Below, one piece after another: positions 53,510 to 60,697 of a stretch of 64,000 nucleotides of DNA. The translations under genes were made by a program, and so were the position numbers. The first letter of the stretch is position 1. Each line of letters opens with the position of its first letter. Location of the stretch: contig JARKNX010000222.1 of assembly GCA_029976025.1 (NCBI GenBank), positions 1-64,000 of the forward strand, read 5' to 3'. Below the pieces are notes generated by a model. That model was given only the letters and a program-made list of their open reading frames with translations, was not told where the DNA came from and did not search any database. The DNA comes from Aggregatilineales bacterium (GTDB lineage: Bacteria > Chloroflexota > Anaerolineae > Aggregatilineales > Ch27).

Positions 53510-53839
53510 CTACTCCGCCGCCTCAGGCGGGCACAGCCGGTACAGATAATCCCAGGTATAGATACCGGCGTGATGCCCATCATCCCAGGAAAACTGCAGG
53601 GCGTAATTGCCGACCCTGTCCACCCGTTCGACACGAGCCTGACGCGCAGGCGTCAGGGCCAGGATATGTGCCGGATCGTATTCCCGGCTCATAAACGCAT
53701 GTCCGCCCCGACACTCGGCGCAGGGGCAGGCTTCTCGCAGGTGAGCCACCGGGTAAACGCACGTTCGGCCATCGGACCAGACAATGCGCAGCTCACCGGC
53801 AGTCTGATCCAGATCGATTTTTGTGGGACGTGCTGCCAC
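53510..53839 (-). CDS. DUF971 protein (GBBH-like N-terminal domain)
   Basis: 109 aa from the GTG at 53839, behind GGGGAGAG. It sits one base after the stop of the upstream gene, so longer ORF forms are rejected. The domain has TKIDLDQTAGELRIVWSDG, YPVAHLREACPCAECRGGH with three Cys, and VGNYALQFSWDDGHHAGIYTWDYL, the signature of DUF971. The fold occurs alone or as the N-terminus of gamma-butyrobetaine hydroxylase and near Fe-S cluster carriers. Metal binding by the Cys/His set is plausible. Its function alone is not established. Confidence 0.9.
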   Translation of the reverse strand: MAARPTKIDLDQTAGELRIVWSDGRTCVYPVAHLREACPCAECRGGHAFMSREYDPAHILALTPARQARVERVDRVGNYALQFSWDDGHHAGIYTWDYLYRLCPPEAAE

Positions 53840-53840
53840 G

Positions 53841-54272
53841 CTAGCTCTCCCCGCCCGATGACAGGCGCGCCGCCTGCCCAATCCAATCATCCTGCCGGAT
53901 GCGGTCGCCTGTGACACGCACCCCCTGAAGGCGCAGCAGAGCCGCCAGATCATCCGGGCTGTGCCGGCTGAGCTGGCTGAAGGATGTAATGCCCGCCTGC
54001 CTCAGCCCCTCGGCGTAGCGCGGCCCGATCCCGGCGATTCGCGTCAGATCGTCCCCGCCACCCTGCGCATCAGATGATCCCCCTTCGTCAGCTTCAGGCT
54101 CGTACGGCAGCGGAATCTGCATCTCAGAAGACAACGCCGCGGTAGACAGCGTCGCCTCCTCCGTCTCTTCTTCCTGCCGCAGGAACTGCCACAGAAGCCA
54201 CCCGATAATGGCGGCAATAGCCGTCCCGGCCAGCAGCAATAATGATTGAACCAGCTTTGTCAATTTCGACAT
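53841..54272 (-). CDS. Membrane-anchored helix-hairpin-helix protein
   Basis: 143 aa from the ATG at 54272; a longer start at 54368 is less likely because a possible promoter lies in between. One N-terminal helix (SLLLLAGTAIAAIIGWLLW) is followed by an acidic linker and a C-terminal helix-hairpin-helix (LTRIAGIGPRYAEGLRQAGI, then SFSQLSRHSPDDLAALLRL), as in DUF4332 and Rad51/UvrC-type modules. The HhH suggests non-specific DNA or protein binding near the membrane. It is coupled to the DUF971 gene, whose GTG follows one base after this stop. Confidence 0.82.
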   Translation of the reverse strand: MSKLTKLVQSLLLLAGTAIAAIIGWLLWQFLRQEEETEEATLSTAALSSEMQIPLPYEPEADEGGSSDAQGGGDDLTRIAGIGPRYAEGLRQAGITSFSQLSRHSPDDLAALLRLQGVRVTGDRIRQDDWIGQAARLSSGGES

Positions 54273-54276
54273 GGGC

Positions 54277-54304
54277 TTTATACACGCTCTCAATATTCTG
54301 GAAA
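54277..54304 (-). promoter_or_regulatory. Possible promoter of the HhH-DUF971 operon
   Basis: On the minus strand TTTCCA (54299-54304), 16 nt, TATAAA (54277-54282). The -10 ends four bases before the ATG at 54272, so transcription would begin at or within the start codon. Weak. Confidence 0.3.
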
Positions 54305-54446
54305 GGCCTGATCTGATTGTAAGCGCGGGCGCACGCCATGTCAAAACGAATACACCGCCTGTATGCAAGAGCCCCCGCCCGGACGGCGGTATATTCTGTG
54401 TAAAGAATTATGGCAAATGCCAATTACTAACCCCTTAACGTCATAG

Positions 54447-54475
54447 TTGTCTTACAGCGTCAGGTTTCGTATACT
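54447..54475 (+). promoter_or_regulatory. Promoter of the BTAD regulator gene (leaderless start predicted)
   Basis: TTGTCT (54447-54452), exactly 17 nt, TATACT (54470-54475). Six bases follow before ATG at 54482, so the predicted +1 is the A of the start codon. Confidence 0.68.
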
Positions 54476-54481
54476 ACTTAT

Positions 54482-55795
54482 ATGACGCAGCCCGATATGG
54501 CCGAAAAGAGATCGCTCATGACTATCCACGGCAAATTCCCTGGTAGCTATGACGTATTCAATCAATATGCCTCTAATGCCAGCATCATCCTCCTGCATCC
54601 GGACAGCAAATATCGCTCCGTCCTGGTGGCCAGGCTGGCCAACGATCCGGCCGCCCGGTCACTGTATTATGCGCTGGGAGCTGATGATACCAGCGTGCCG
54701 GCTTTCCTGGCCGGGTTGCTGCACGATCTTTCCGACCAGCATCCGACCTTCGGACACAACCTGAATCTTACACCGGGCCACATCGGCGAAGGAGACATGG
54801 AGCGGTGGCTGGGGGCTCTGGCGGCTGACCTGCGAGAATGGACCGACCAGCCCTTCGTATTCATCCTGGACGAATACGATCGTTCGGATAGCGCCGATGA
54901 TATACAGCGCTTCATCGAACAGTTGGTCCCCCTGCTGCCAGCCCACGGCCGGCTGGTGATCAACAGCCGCACCCTTCCCCGGCTGCCCTGGATATCTCTG
55001 ATTGCGCGCGGGCAAGCTGCGCTGCTCAAGGATGAACACCTGATTGCCGATGATTTTTACGGCCATCGCGGTCGAAAGGGCGGCCCACGTCTGGATGTTG
55101 TGGCGCTGGGGCCTGGCTTCGTCTCCCTGAACAATGAGCTGATCACTTCCTGGGAAGGACATCTCCCGCGCCTGCTGTTCTTCTTTGCTCTGGATCGTCC
55201 CACAGTGACTCGCTCAGAAATCTGCCAGGCTTTCTGGCCGGAGCTGGACCTGGAGCAGGCGGTGAATGTGTTCCATGTCACTAAACGCCGTCTGCATAAG
55301 GCGCTCGGAGAAGATATCCTCGTCCACGATGGCGGTTTCTACCGCATCAACCCCGGGCTGGCCGTATTCCATGATGTGGTCGATTTTGTCGGCGCGCTGG
55401 TGAACGGGCGAACGGCGCCTGAAGAAAAGAGAAGCCAGTACTGGCAGCAAGCGATCGATCTCTACCGGGGGCCTTTCCTGCAAGGTCATGAAGTCCCGTG
55501 GATCGCTGCTCGCCGGGCGGATTTCCTTACCGGCTATATGGAAGCCATCACCCGCATGGCCCAGATGCGCTATGAAAAAGGCGCCGCGGAACCCGCCCTG
55601 CGCCTGTACCAGCGCGCGCTGAGCGAAGATTTTTCGCGCGAGGACCTGCACCGCCGGGTGATGCAGCTATTCGCCGAAATGGGCCGGCGCAGCGAAGCCG
55701 CCGCGCACTACCAGAATATGCTCGCCGGGTTTAAAGCGCTCAAACGCAAGCCCTCCACCGAGACCGAAAAGGTCTATCAGGAGATCATGTCATAG
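54482..55795 (+). CDS. BTAD/SARP-type transcriptional regulator with degenerate ATPase domain
   Basis: 437 aa. The N-terminal part (about 20-230) resembles the ATPase module of MalT/LuxR-type regulators: Walker B-like FVFILDEYDRSD and GRLVINSRTLPRLPW are present. Where Walker A should be, the sequence is IILLHPDSKYRSVLVARL, without GxxxxGK(S/T), so ATP hydrolysis is doubtful. A winged helix (about 245-310; LPRLLFFFALDRPTVTRSEI, VNVFHVTKRRLHKALGEDI) and a BTAD helical domain (about 320-435; YWQQAIDLYRGPFLQG, YQRALSEDFSREDLHRRVM) follow, as in SARP activators. It has no Shine-Dalgarno. Target unknown; nothing like an antibiotic cluster is near. Confidence 0.88.
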   Translation: MTQPDMAEKRSLMTIHGKFPGSYDVFNQYASNASIILLHPDSKYRSVLVARLANDPAARSLYYALGADDTSVPAFLAGLLHDLSDQHPTFGHNLNLTPGHIGEGDMERWLGALAADLREWTDQPFVFILDEYDRSDSADDIQRFIEQLVPLLPAHGRLVINSRTLPRLPWISLIARGQAALLKDEHLIADDFYGHRGRKGGPRLDVVALGPGFVSLNNELITSWEGHLPRLLFFFALDRPTVTRSEICQAFWPELDLEQAVNVFHVTKRRLHKALGEDILVHDGGFYRINPGLAVFHDVVDFVGALVNGRTAPEEKRSQYWQQAIDLYRGPFLQGHEVPWIAARRADFLTGYMEAITRMAQMRYEKGAAEPALRLYQRALSEDFSREDLHRRVMQLFAEMGRRSEAAAHYQNMLAGFKALKRKPSTETEKVYQEIMS

Positions 55796-55812
55796 GCATC
55801 CCGCGGCAAAGC

Positions 55813-55843
55813 AAAACCACCTGCATGAACAGCAGGTGGTTTT
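55813..55843. terminator. Bidirectional terminator between BTAD gene and tRNA-Arg
   Basis: AAAACCACCTGC (55813-55824) pairs with GCAGGTGGTTTT (55832-55843), a 12-bp perfect stem with A- and T-ends for both directions. Confidence 0.92.
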
Positions 55844-55852
55844 AGATCACAG

Positions 55853-55925
55853 CGCCCCCTGAAGGACTCGAACCCTCGACCAACTGCTTAGAAGGCAGCT
55901 GCTCTATCCGCTGAGCTAAGGGGGC
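55853..55925 (-). tRNA. tRNA-Arg (anticodon TCT)
   Basis: Acceptor GCCCCCT/AGGGGGC, D-arm TAGCTCAGCGGATAGAGC, anticodon arm GCTGC-CTTCTAA-GCAGT with anticodon TCT, T-arm GAGGG-TTCGAGT-CCTTC. Discriminator G; CCA is not encoded. Confidence 0.96.
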
Positions 55926-55937
55926 TGATATGACCGT

Positions 55938-55966
55938 ATTGTAGAGAGGCCACGAACCGGCGTCAA
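55938..55966 (-). promoter_or_regulatory. Promoter of tRNA-Arg
   Basis: On the minus strand TTGACG (55961-55966), 17 nt, TACAAT (55938-55943). Start predicted near 55931. Confidence 0.78.
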
Positions 55967-56004
55967 GGCGCAGACGGTGCTGGCCGGCCACGCAGTCACC
56001 ACGA

Positions 56005-56433
56005 TCAGGACGTGATGTAGGGTCGAATCCCTTTGTAGACGACGTTCCCGCTGAGCGTCCGGAGGATCGCCTCCGCCGGACGCCCGATCTTCTGCGACAA
56101 TTCCACAGGGCTTAGAGGAACATTGCCATTGGTCAGAAATACCCTGAATACGGCATTCACCAGCGAAGTCTGGAAATAGGTGGGGGTCTTTGCCGCTTCC
56201 TGCAGGGCCATCAGGAGGGCGTCTACCCGGTGCACCTCGGCAGTCTCCGGGTCAATCCAATCCGACTGGTCACCAATTTCGTGCGTGGCAAAGTACGGGC
56301 TTTGTTCGGGCAGCAGCTCGCTGATCATGTTCACGCGCAAGTCCTGCCCGGAGCGATTCCACCACTCATAGTCAATGTGAAATTTGGTATTCAGAGTTGG
56401 CTTTACACGCCGGCTGCCGATACCGGAAGTCAT
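56005..56433 (-). CDS. Hypothetical protein, possible winged helix
   Basis: 142 aa from the ATG at 56433, which has GAGGA seven bases upstream; a GTG at 56463 would add ten residues. Not recognised. It opens with TLNTKFHIDYEWWNRSGQDL and contains a charged segment WIDPETAEVHRVDALLMAL. The last 40 residues, VPLSPVELSQKIGRPAEAIL and RTLSGNVVYKGIRPY, read like a winged-helix or MarR-type DNA-binding unit. No membrane helix. It follows the 535-aa unknown gene by 42 nt and is probably its operon partner. Confidence 0.72.
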   Translation of the reverse strand: MTSGIGSRRVKPTLNTKFHIDYEWWNRSGQDLRVNMISELLPEQSPYFATHEIGDQSDWIDPETAEVHRVDALLMALQEAAKTPTYFQTSLVNAVFRVFLTNGNVPLSPVELSQKIGRPAEAILRTLSGNVVYKGIRPYITS

Positions 56434-56475
56434 AGGGCTGTCCTCAACAAAAATATCCAGCACAGGAATCCACGA

Positions 56476-58083
56476 TCACGATGCGCCCTTGCTGTAACGC
56501 CAGTAATGGCCGCCAACCGGCTCAAATTCTGGCTGGGATTCCAGCGCCGCCAGGATAGGCCCCGGCGGGCAGCGGCGCACCACATTGACGGCGCTGTAAA
56601 GCGTCTTGGCATGCACAGCAGACTGCGGGTTAAGGCGAGCCAGTTCCGGCAGGATATCGCGAATCGTCTGCAGCAGACTGCGCCGTTGATCGCGGGTCGC
56701 CCGCCACAGGGCATCCACACGCTCCAGATCATCAGCCCCCAGCGCCATCAGATCATCATAAGCCGCCCCAATGGATCGCCGCGAACTCTGAAAGCCGATG
56801 TGACCGGCCTGAGGCTCCACCATCGTGATCCATTCTGTGCGGGGGCGGTAAGCATCGAAATCAACAACGAAGCGGCCCGGGTCTTCCGTGCGGCGGACAT
56901 GCACGTAGACGCCGATCGGCAACTTATGTTTGCGGTAAAAACGGTCCAGGCCGAACACGTATCGCCCGGATCGCACCACCCAGCCCCGGTATTCGTCACC
57001 GGTCTGGCCGTCCACGAACGTAATCAGGATGCGTTCTGCCTCCAGCGCCGTCGGGAACATCGTCGACAGGGCGGGCGTCAGCGGCAGCGTCCCGGCCCGC
57101 CGGTGCGGATAAATCAGCGTCAGCGTGACCTGTTCAGGCGTATCTTCCGGAATCGGGAGCGGGGAACACTCGTCGCCGATCTCAATCTCCAGGGCGACCG
57201 ATTCGGGCGACAGCAGGTCAGGATCGTAACGGATCGGATCGTAAACCAGACGTTCGGGGGTGTGGCGCACCTCTTCCGGCTCCAGACGGCGCAGGTACCA
57301 GCGTACCAGGCCAGACGGCCCAACTTCGTCGAACCGGCCGTCATGATAGAGCGCATGATTCAGGGCAAACGCCTGCAGAGTGGGATTAATCTCTCCGGGC
57401 AGATCCAGGATGGAAAGGATATCTTCCGCCGGCAGGGGGCCGCCGCCATTCATGTCCAGCAGCGCCTCCGCCAGGTTGGTGTGCCCCTGGGTCACTTTTG
57501 GCAAGAGCGACCGGACAAACCACAGCCCTGCCGCGTAGACGGCGTCCGGTTCTTCCTGCAGTCGCGCATCCAGCTTCCGCTGTACCTGCCGCTCATATTC
57601 CCGCTGCAGGGCGGGCACATCAACCGGCTGCAGAAGCTGATCCAGCGGCATATCCCCATTTCCATTATCCAGGTTCAGCTTGTGTTCAGACGCCAGCATA
57701 CTGGCGAACTCGCGCCGCACACCATCCTCAAACTGCACCTCAATGACTGTGAAGGTCCCATGTTCAGGATTTGAGCCGGGGCGTGTGGCGATAACCTTCC
57801 CGGTAGAAAATCCGAGCGCGGGGAACAGGAGCTTCTGCCCTACCTGGTACTGGTTTTTGGGCTGGAACAACTCCCCTTCCGCCAGGCGCTTGCGCCAGCG
57901 AGCTTCTTCCTGGCGAACATGATCTTCGATTAACAGACGGGCCATTGTGAGTGAATCGAGCGGTGTTTCACCTTCCAACATAATGCTGAAAAGGTGTTCG
58001 ACATCAGCATCGGTGATCTGCAGTGAGTCGGTCCAATAATGAGAGGTTAGCGTCTGACGCCCAAGCAAGTGCACTGCCTCCAT
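56476..58083 (-). CDS. Large hypothetical protein with possible CarD/Tudor-like barrel
   Basis: 535 aa, not recognised, cytosolic. Residues about 70-135 (YQVGQKLLFPALGFSTGKVI, VQFEDGVRREFASML) alternate like a small beta-barrel of the SH3/Tudor/CarD kind. The middle part holds RLVYDPIRYDPDLLSPESVA and YPHRRAGTLPLTPALSTMFP. The C-terminal 110 residues are helical and basic (LPELARLNPQSAVHAKTLY, VNVVRRCPPGPIL). The ATG at 58083 begins MEAVHLLGRQ. No catalytic signature. The barrel and the downstream winged-helix-like partner make nucleic-acid handling a reasonable guess, not more. Confidence 0.72.
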   Translation of the reverse strand: MEAVHLLGRQTLTSHYWTDSLQITDADVEHLFSIMLEGETPLDSLTMARLLIEDHVRQEEARWRKRLAEGELFQPKNQYQVGQKLLFPALGFSTGKVIATRPGSNPEHGTFTVIEVQFEDGVRREFASMLASEHKLNLDNGNGDMPLDQLLQPVDVPALQREYERQVQRKLDARLQEEPDAVYAAGLWFVRSLLPKVTQGHTNLAEALLDMNGGGPLPAEDILSILDLPGEINPTLQAFALNHALYHDGRFDEVGPSGLVRWYLRRLEPEEVRHTPERLVYDPIRYDPDLLSPESVALEIEIGDECSPLPIPEDTPEQVTLTLIYPHRRAGTLPLTPALSTMFPTALEAERILITFVDGQTGDEYRGWVVRSGRYVFGLDRFYRKHKLPIGVYVHVRRTEDPGRFVVDFDAYRPRTEWITMVEPQAGHIGFQSSRRSIGAAYDDLMALGADDLERVDALWRATRDQRRSLLQTIRDILPELARLNPQSAVHAKTLYSAVNVVRRCPPGPILAALESQPEFEPVGGHYWRYSKGAS

Positions 58084-58281
58084 ACGGTCGGGAACTTTCC
58101 ATCGAGGATGGAGTGAGACTGAAGAACAATTGAACTATTATAACGCCCGATCCCCTGTTGGCAACTGAGCATTTGTAATACCGGGCGGCGCGTTTCGCCA
58201 CTCCGGCGCGCCGTCAGAGCAGGAGAGCAGGCCGACTCCTGTCGGGCACGCCTCTGGCCCGCAGCGTATCATCATCGAATA

Positions 58282-60054
58282 TCACGGGAACTCCCGTCGC
58301 CAGCCGGCGATGGTCCCGAAGCGATCGGTGAACGTGCTCAGATAGCCAAGCTCTACGCCCGCCAGGCCCGGTGAGACGGCATATATGTAGACCGGGTAAT
58401 AGAGAGGCATAGCCAGTACCCGGTTGGCGAAAACTCGCTGAAAATCGGCGTAGTATTCCCGGCGGTGAATACCGTTGGGGTCGCGACGGGCGCGTTCCAG
58501 CAACTCACTGGACCGCCGATCATTCACCGCGGCGTAGTTCTGGCCATCGGGCGACTGCCCCTGATGCCAGAAAACGTAAGGGTCCGGGTCGGCGCTCGGG
58601 CTGTATGTCAGCTCTACCAGCGCTGTGTCGAAATCGCCGCTGTTCAGGCGCTCGAGGAGCACGCTGGATGGCACAATCTCCGTACTCACGTTCAGCCCAA
58701 GCTGGCGCCACTGGCCGGCAAGGTCCTCGAGCAGGGCCGCCTGAGCCGGATTGTCGCTGCCAAGCAGGCGGAAGTCATAAGCGGGCGGCTCTTCCGTAGG
58801 CACCGGCGTGCTGTCTGCAGCCTCCGACAGCGGCGTTGCATCGACCTCCGGAGTCGGTTCTGGCGTCACAAATGTGACCTGTGATAGCGCATTCATCGCC
58901 CGTATCGGATCAAAATCGGGCCAGGATATCGGACCGGCATAAGCCCATGAGCCAGGAATCAGCGGGCTGTCCGCGGGCACCGCCTGGCCGCTGAAATGAC
59001 GATTCACCAGCCCGGCGCGGTCAGCGCCCTCCACCAGAGCCAGCCGAACCCGCTGGTCGCGAAAAGCCTGGGTGTGCGAGCTTTCCCAGTTGAACAATAT
59101 CATGCTGACCGTAGGGGCGAGCGCGATATACGTCTGAATAGCGTTATTCTGCTGGAGGACGCTCAGGTCGGCGCTGGAAACGCCGCCCAGCGCATCGATC
59201 TCGCCCGTTCGCAGGGCTTCCAGCGCAGCGCTCTGGCTGTCATACATCCGGAAGATAACCCGCTCCAGTTCATACCCGATCTGGCCGTCGGAGCGCTGGC
59301 GATAGGCCGGCGCCACCCGCAGGCTGACGCTGGTCACGCCTCTCTCGTCGCCAGTCAGCCGCTCAAGCTGGTAGGGACCGGTCCCCACCGGCGCGAGATT
59401 GAACGGATGGTCGGGAAGCTGCGATGGTGACAGGCCATCGAAGATATGGGCGGGCAGGATGCCAATGCGCAGATAATCCAGAAAAGAGGCCAGCGGCTGG
59501 GCCAGGCGGAAGCGCACCGTATGCTCATCCAGCAAGTCCAGCTCGACTGTGCGCCAGAATTCGGTGAGCGCGGACGGCAGCGGGCTGTCCGGCGCTTGCA
59601 GGAGCGCAACAGTCACCGCCACATCCGCCGATGTGAATGGGATGCCATCCTGCCAGAGCACATCCGGCCGCAGCCGCAGCACTATATCGGTGCTGTCGCT
59701 GCTGATGGTCCAGTCATGTGCCAGCGCCGGCACATACTCACCGTAAGCGTTAATCCCGACCAGGCCCTCGAAGATAAGGCTGGCGATATCGCGATCGACC
59801 GGATTCAGCGATACGAACAGCGGGTTGAGCCGCTCAACAGACCCGACCACCCCCTCGCGAAATACAACGGGGGTCGGGTTATCTTGCGGCGGGAGCGGAG
59901 TCGGCGCGCTGTCCGGGGCGGCGGGCGGCTGCGTCGCGCTCGGGGCAGTCGCCTCCGTAGGGTCAGCAGGTTCAGGCTGCAGGAGGATGGCGGCTCCGAA
60001 CAGGATGATCGCCCCGACCAGCAGGAGAAGCGGCCACCGAAGTCCTTTCAGCAT
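58282..60054 (-). CDS. ABC-type peptide/solute-binding protein, family 5
   Basis: 590 aa from the ATG at 60054, with AGGA eight bases upstream. A hydrophobic segment (RWPLLLLVGAIILFGAAILL) has no lipobox Cys, so the protein is probably held by an uncleaved anchor or cleaved and released. A Thr/Pro-rich spacer follows. The SBP_bac_5 domain begins GVVGSVERLNPLFVSLNPVD and contains RLRPDVLWQDGIPFTSADVA, the usual DppA/OppA pattern. An insert of about 35 residues rich in Thr/Pro/Glu (PEPTPEVDATPLSE) near residue 390 is unusual. No permease or ATPase gene is adjacent. Confidence 0.92.
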   Translation of the reverse strand: MLKGLRWPLLLLVGAIILFGAAILLQPEPADPTEATAPSATQPPAAPDSAPTPLPPQDNPTPVVFREGVVGSVERLNPLFVSLNPVDRDIASLIFEGLVGINAYGEYVPALAHDWTISSDSTDIVLRLRPDVLWQDGIPFTSADVAVTVALLQAPDSPLPSALTEFWRTVELDLLDEHTVRFRLAQPLASFLDYLRIGILPAHIFDGLSPSQLPDHPFNLAPVGTGPYQLERLTGDERGVTSVSLRVAPAYRQRSDGQIGYELERVIFRMYDSQSAALEALRTGEIDALGGVSSADLSVLQQNNAIQTYIALAPTVSMILFNWESSHTQAFRDQRVRLALVEGADRAGLVNRHFSGQAVPADSPLIPGSWAYAGPISWPDFDPIRAMNALSQVTFVTPEPTPEVDATPLSEAADSTPVPTEEPPAYDFRLLGSDNPAQAALLEDLAGQWRQLGLNVSTEIVPSSVLLERLNSGDFDTALVELTYSPSADPDPYVFWHQGQSPDGQNYAAVNDRRSSELLERARRDPNGIHRREYYADFQRVFANRVLAMPLYYPVYIYAVSPGLAGVELGYLSTFTDRFGTIAGWRREFP

Positions 60055-60120
60055 GCAGATTTTCCTTCCCTTATAACCGGCCGTGGGCATGCTGCCCGAA
60101 CCAGCACTAAATGAAACAAA

Positions 60121-60147
60121 GGGGTGTTCTGCCTGCGCAAAACACCC
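60121..60147 (-). terminator. Terminator after secG
   Basis: GGGGTGTT (60121-60128) pairs with AACACCCC (60140-60147); on the minus strand TTTGTTTCATTT follows. It ends secG, 61 nt after its stop. Confidence 0.75.
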
Positions 60148-60207
60148 CCCATCAATTGCCTCATCCGCGCCCGGTCAGACCCGATCCAGCCTGACCGGGC
60201 AGAACGA

Positions 60208-60432
60208 TCACCCGAAAAATGCGACGGTGATTATTGCCACACTCAGGAAGGCAATCGCCAGTACCACCGTAAGCTGGAACAAAGTCTTCTCCAGACCACG
60301 CCTGGTCTTGGTGATCGCGCCACCCTGGCTGCCGAACAGGCTGCCCAGGCCGCCGCCCTTGGCCTGCAGGACGACCAGCGCAATCAGGGCGATAGAAATA
60401 ACGATCTGGATAATTTGCAGGGCAATCTTCAT
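60208..60432 (-). CDS. secG: Preprotein translocase subunit SecG
   Basis: 74 aa from the ATG at 60432. Two helices (about 3-25 and 52-72) flank a cytoplasmic loop with LQAKGGGLGSLFG and SQGGAITKTRRGLEK, the SecG signature. It assists SecYE/SecA protein export. AGGAGACTC lies upstream with a somewhat long spacing. It has its own promoter (60573-60601) and a leader of about 134 nt. Confidence 0.95.
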   Translation of the reverse strand: MKIALQIIQIVISIALIALVVLQAKGGGLGSLFGSQGGAITKTRRGLEKTLFQLTVVLAIAFLSVAIITVAFFG

Positions 60433-60572
60433 CGCAAAAGAGTCTCCTGTGACATGGAACCTGTCTGTTCTGGCTCGGGTTTGCCGGTGATTGTAATGCA
60501 CTCCGGCGGCCAATTCCAGCCCCAGAGTCGCGATCTGCCGCCGCGCCGGAAGATCATTCCAGCGGCGGCGGC

Positions 60573-60601
60573 ATTATAACAATCCCCGCGCAGCGCCGCA
60601 A
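60573..60601 (-). promoter_or_regulatory. Promoter of secG
   Basis: On the minus strand TTGCGG (60596-60601), 17 nt, TATAAT (60573-60578). Start predicted near 60566. Confidence 0.7.
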
Positions 60602-60612
60602 TTCCGCCTCTG

Positions 60613-60672
60613 CCGGCTGGCAAAGCGACTAACCCACAGGTATTCAGGCGTCAGGAGCAGTCTGCCAGCCGG
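60613..60672. repeat. Inverted repeat downstream of the LysM/M23 gene
   Basis: CCGGCTGGCA (60613-60622) and TGCCAGCCGG (60663-60672) are perfect inverted repeats around a 40-nt loop, between the M23 gene stop and the secG promoter. It could be a transcript-end structure; there is no T-run. Confidence 0.5.
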
Positions 60673-60697
60673 AATAAGCAGGAAGGGTGCCGGCCAA

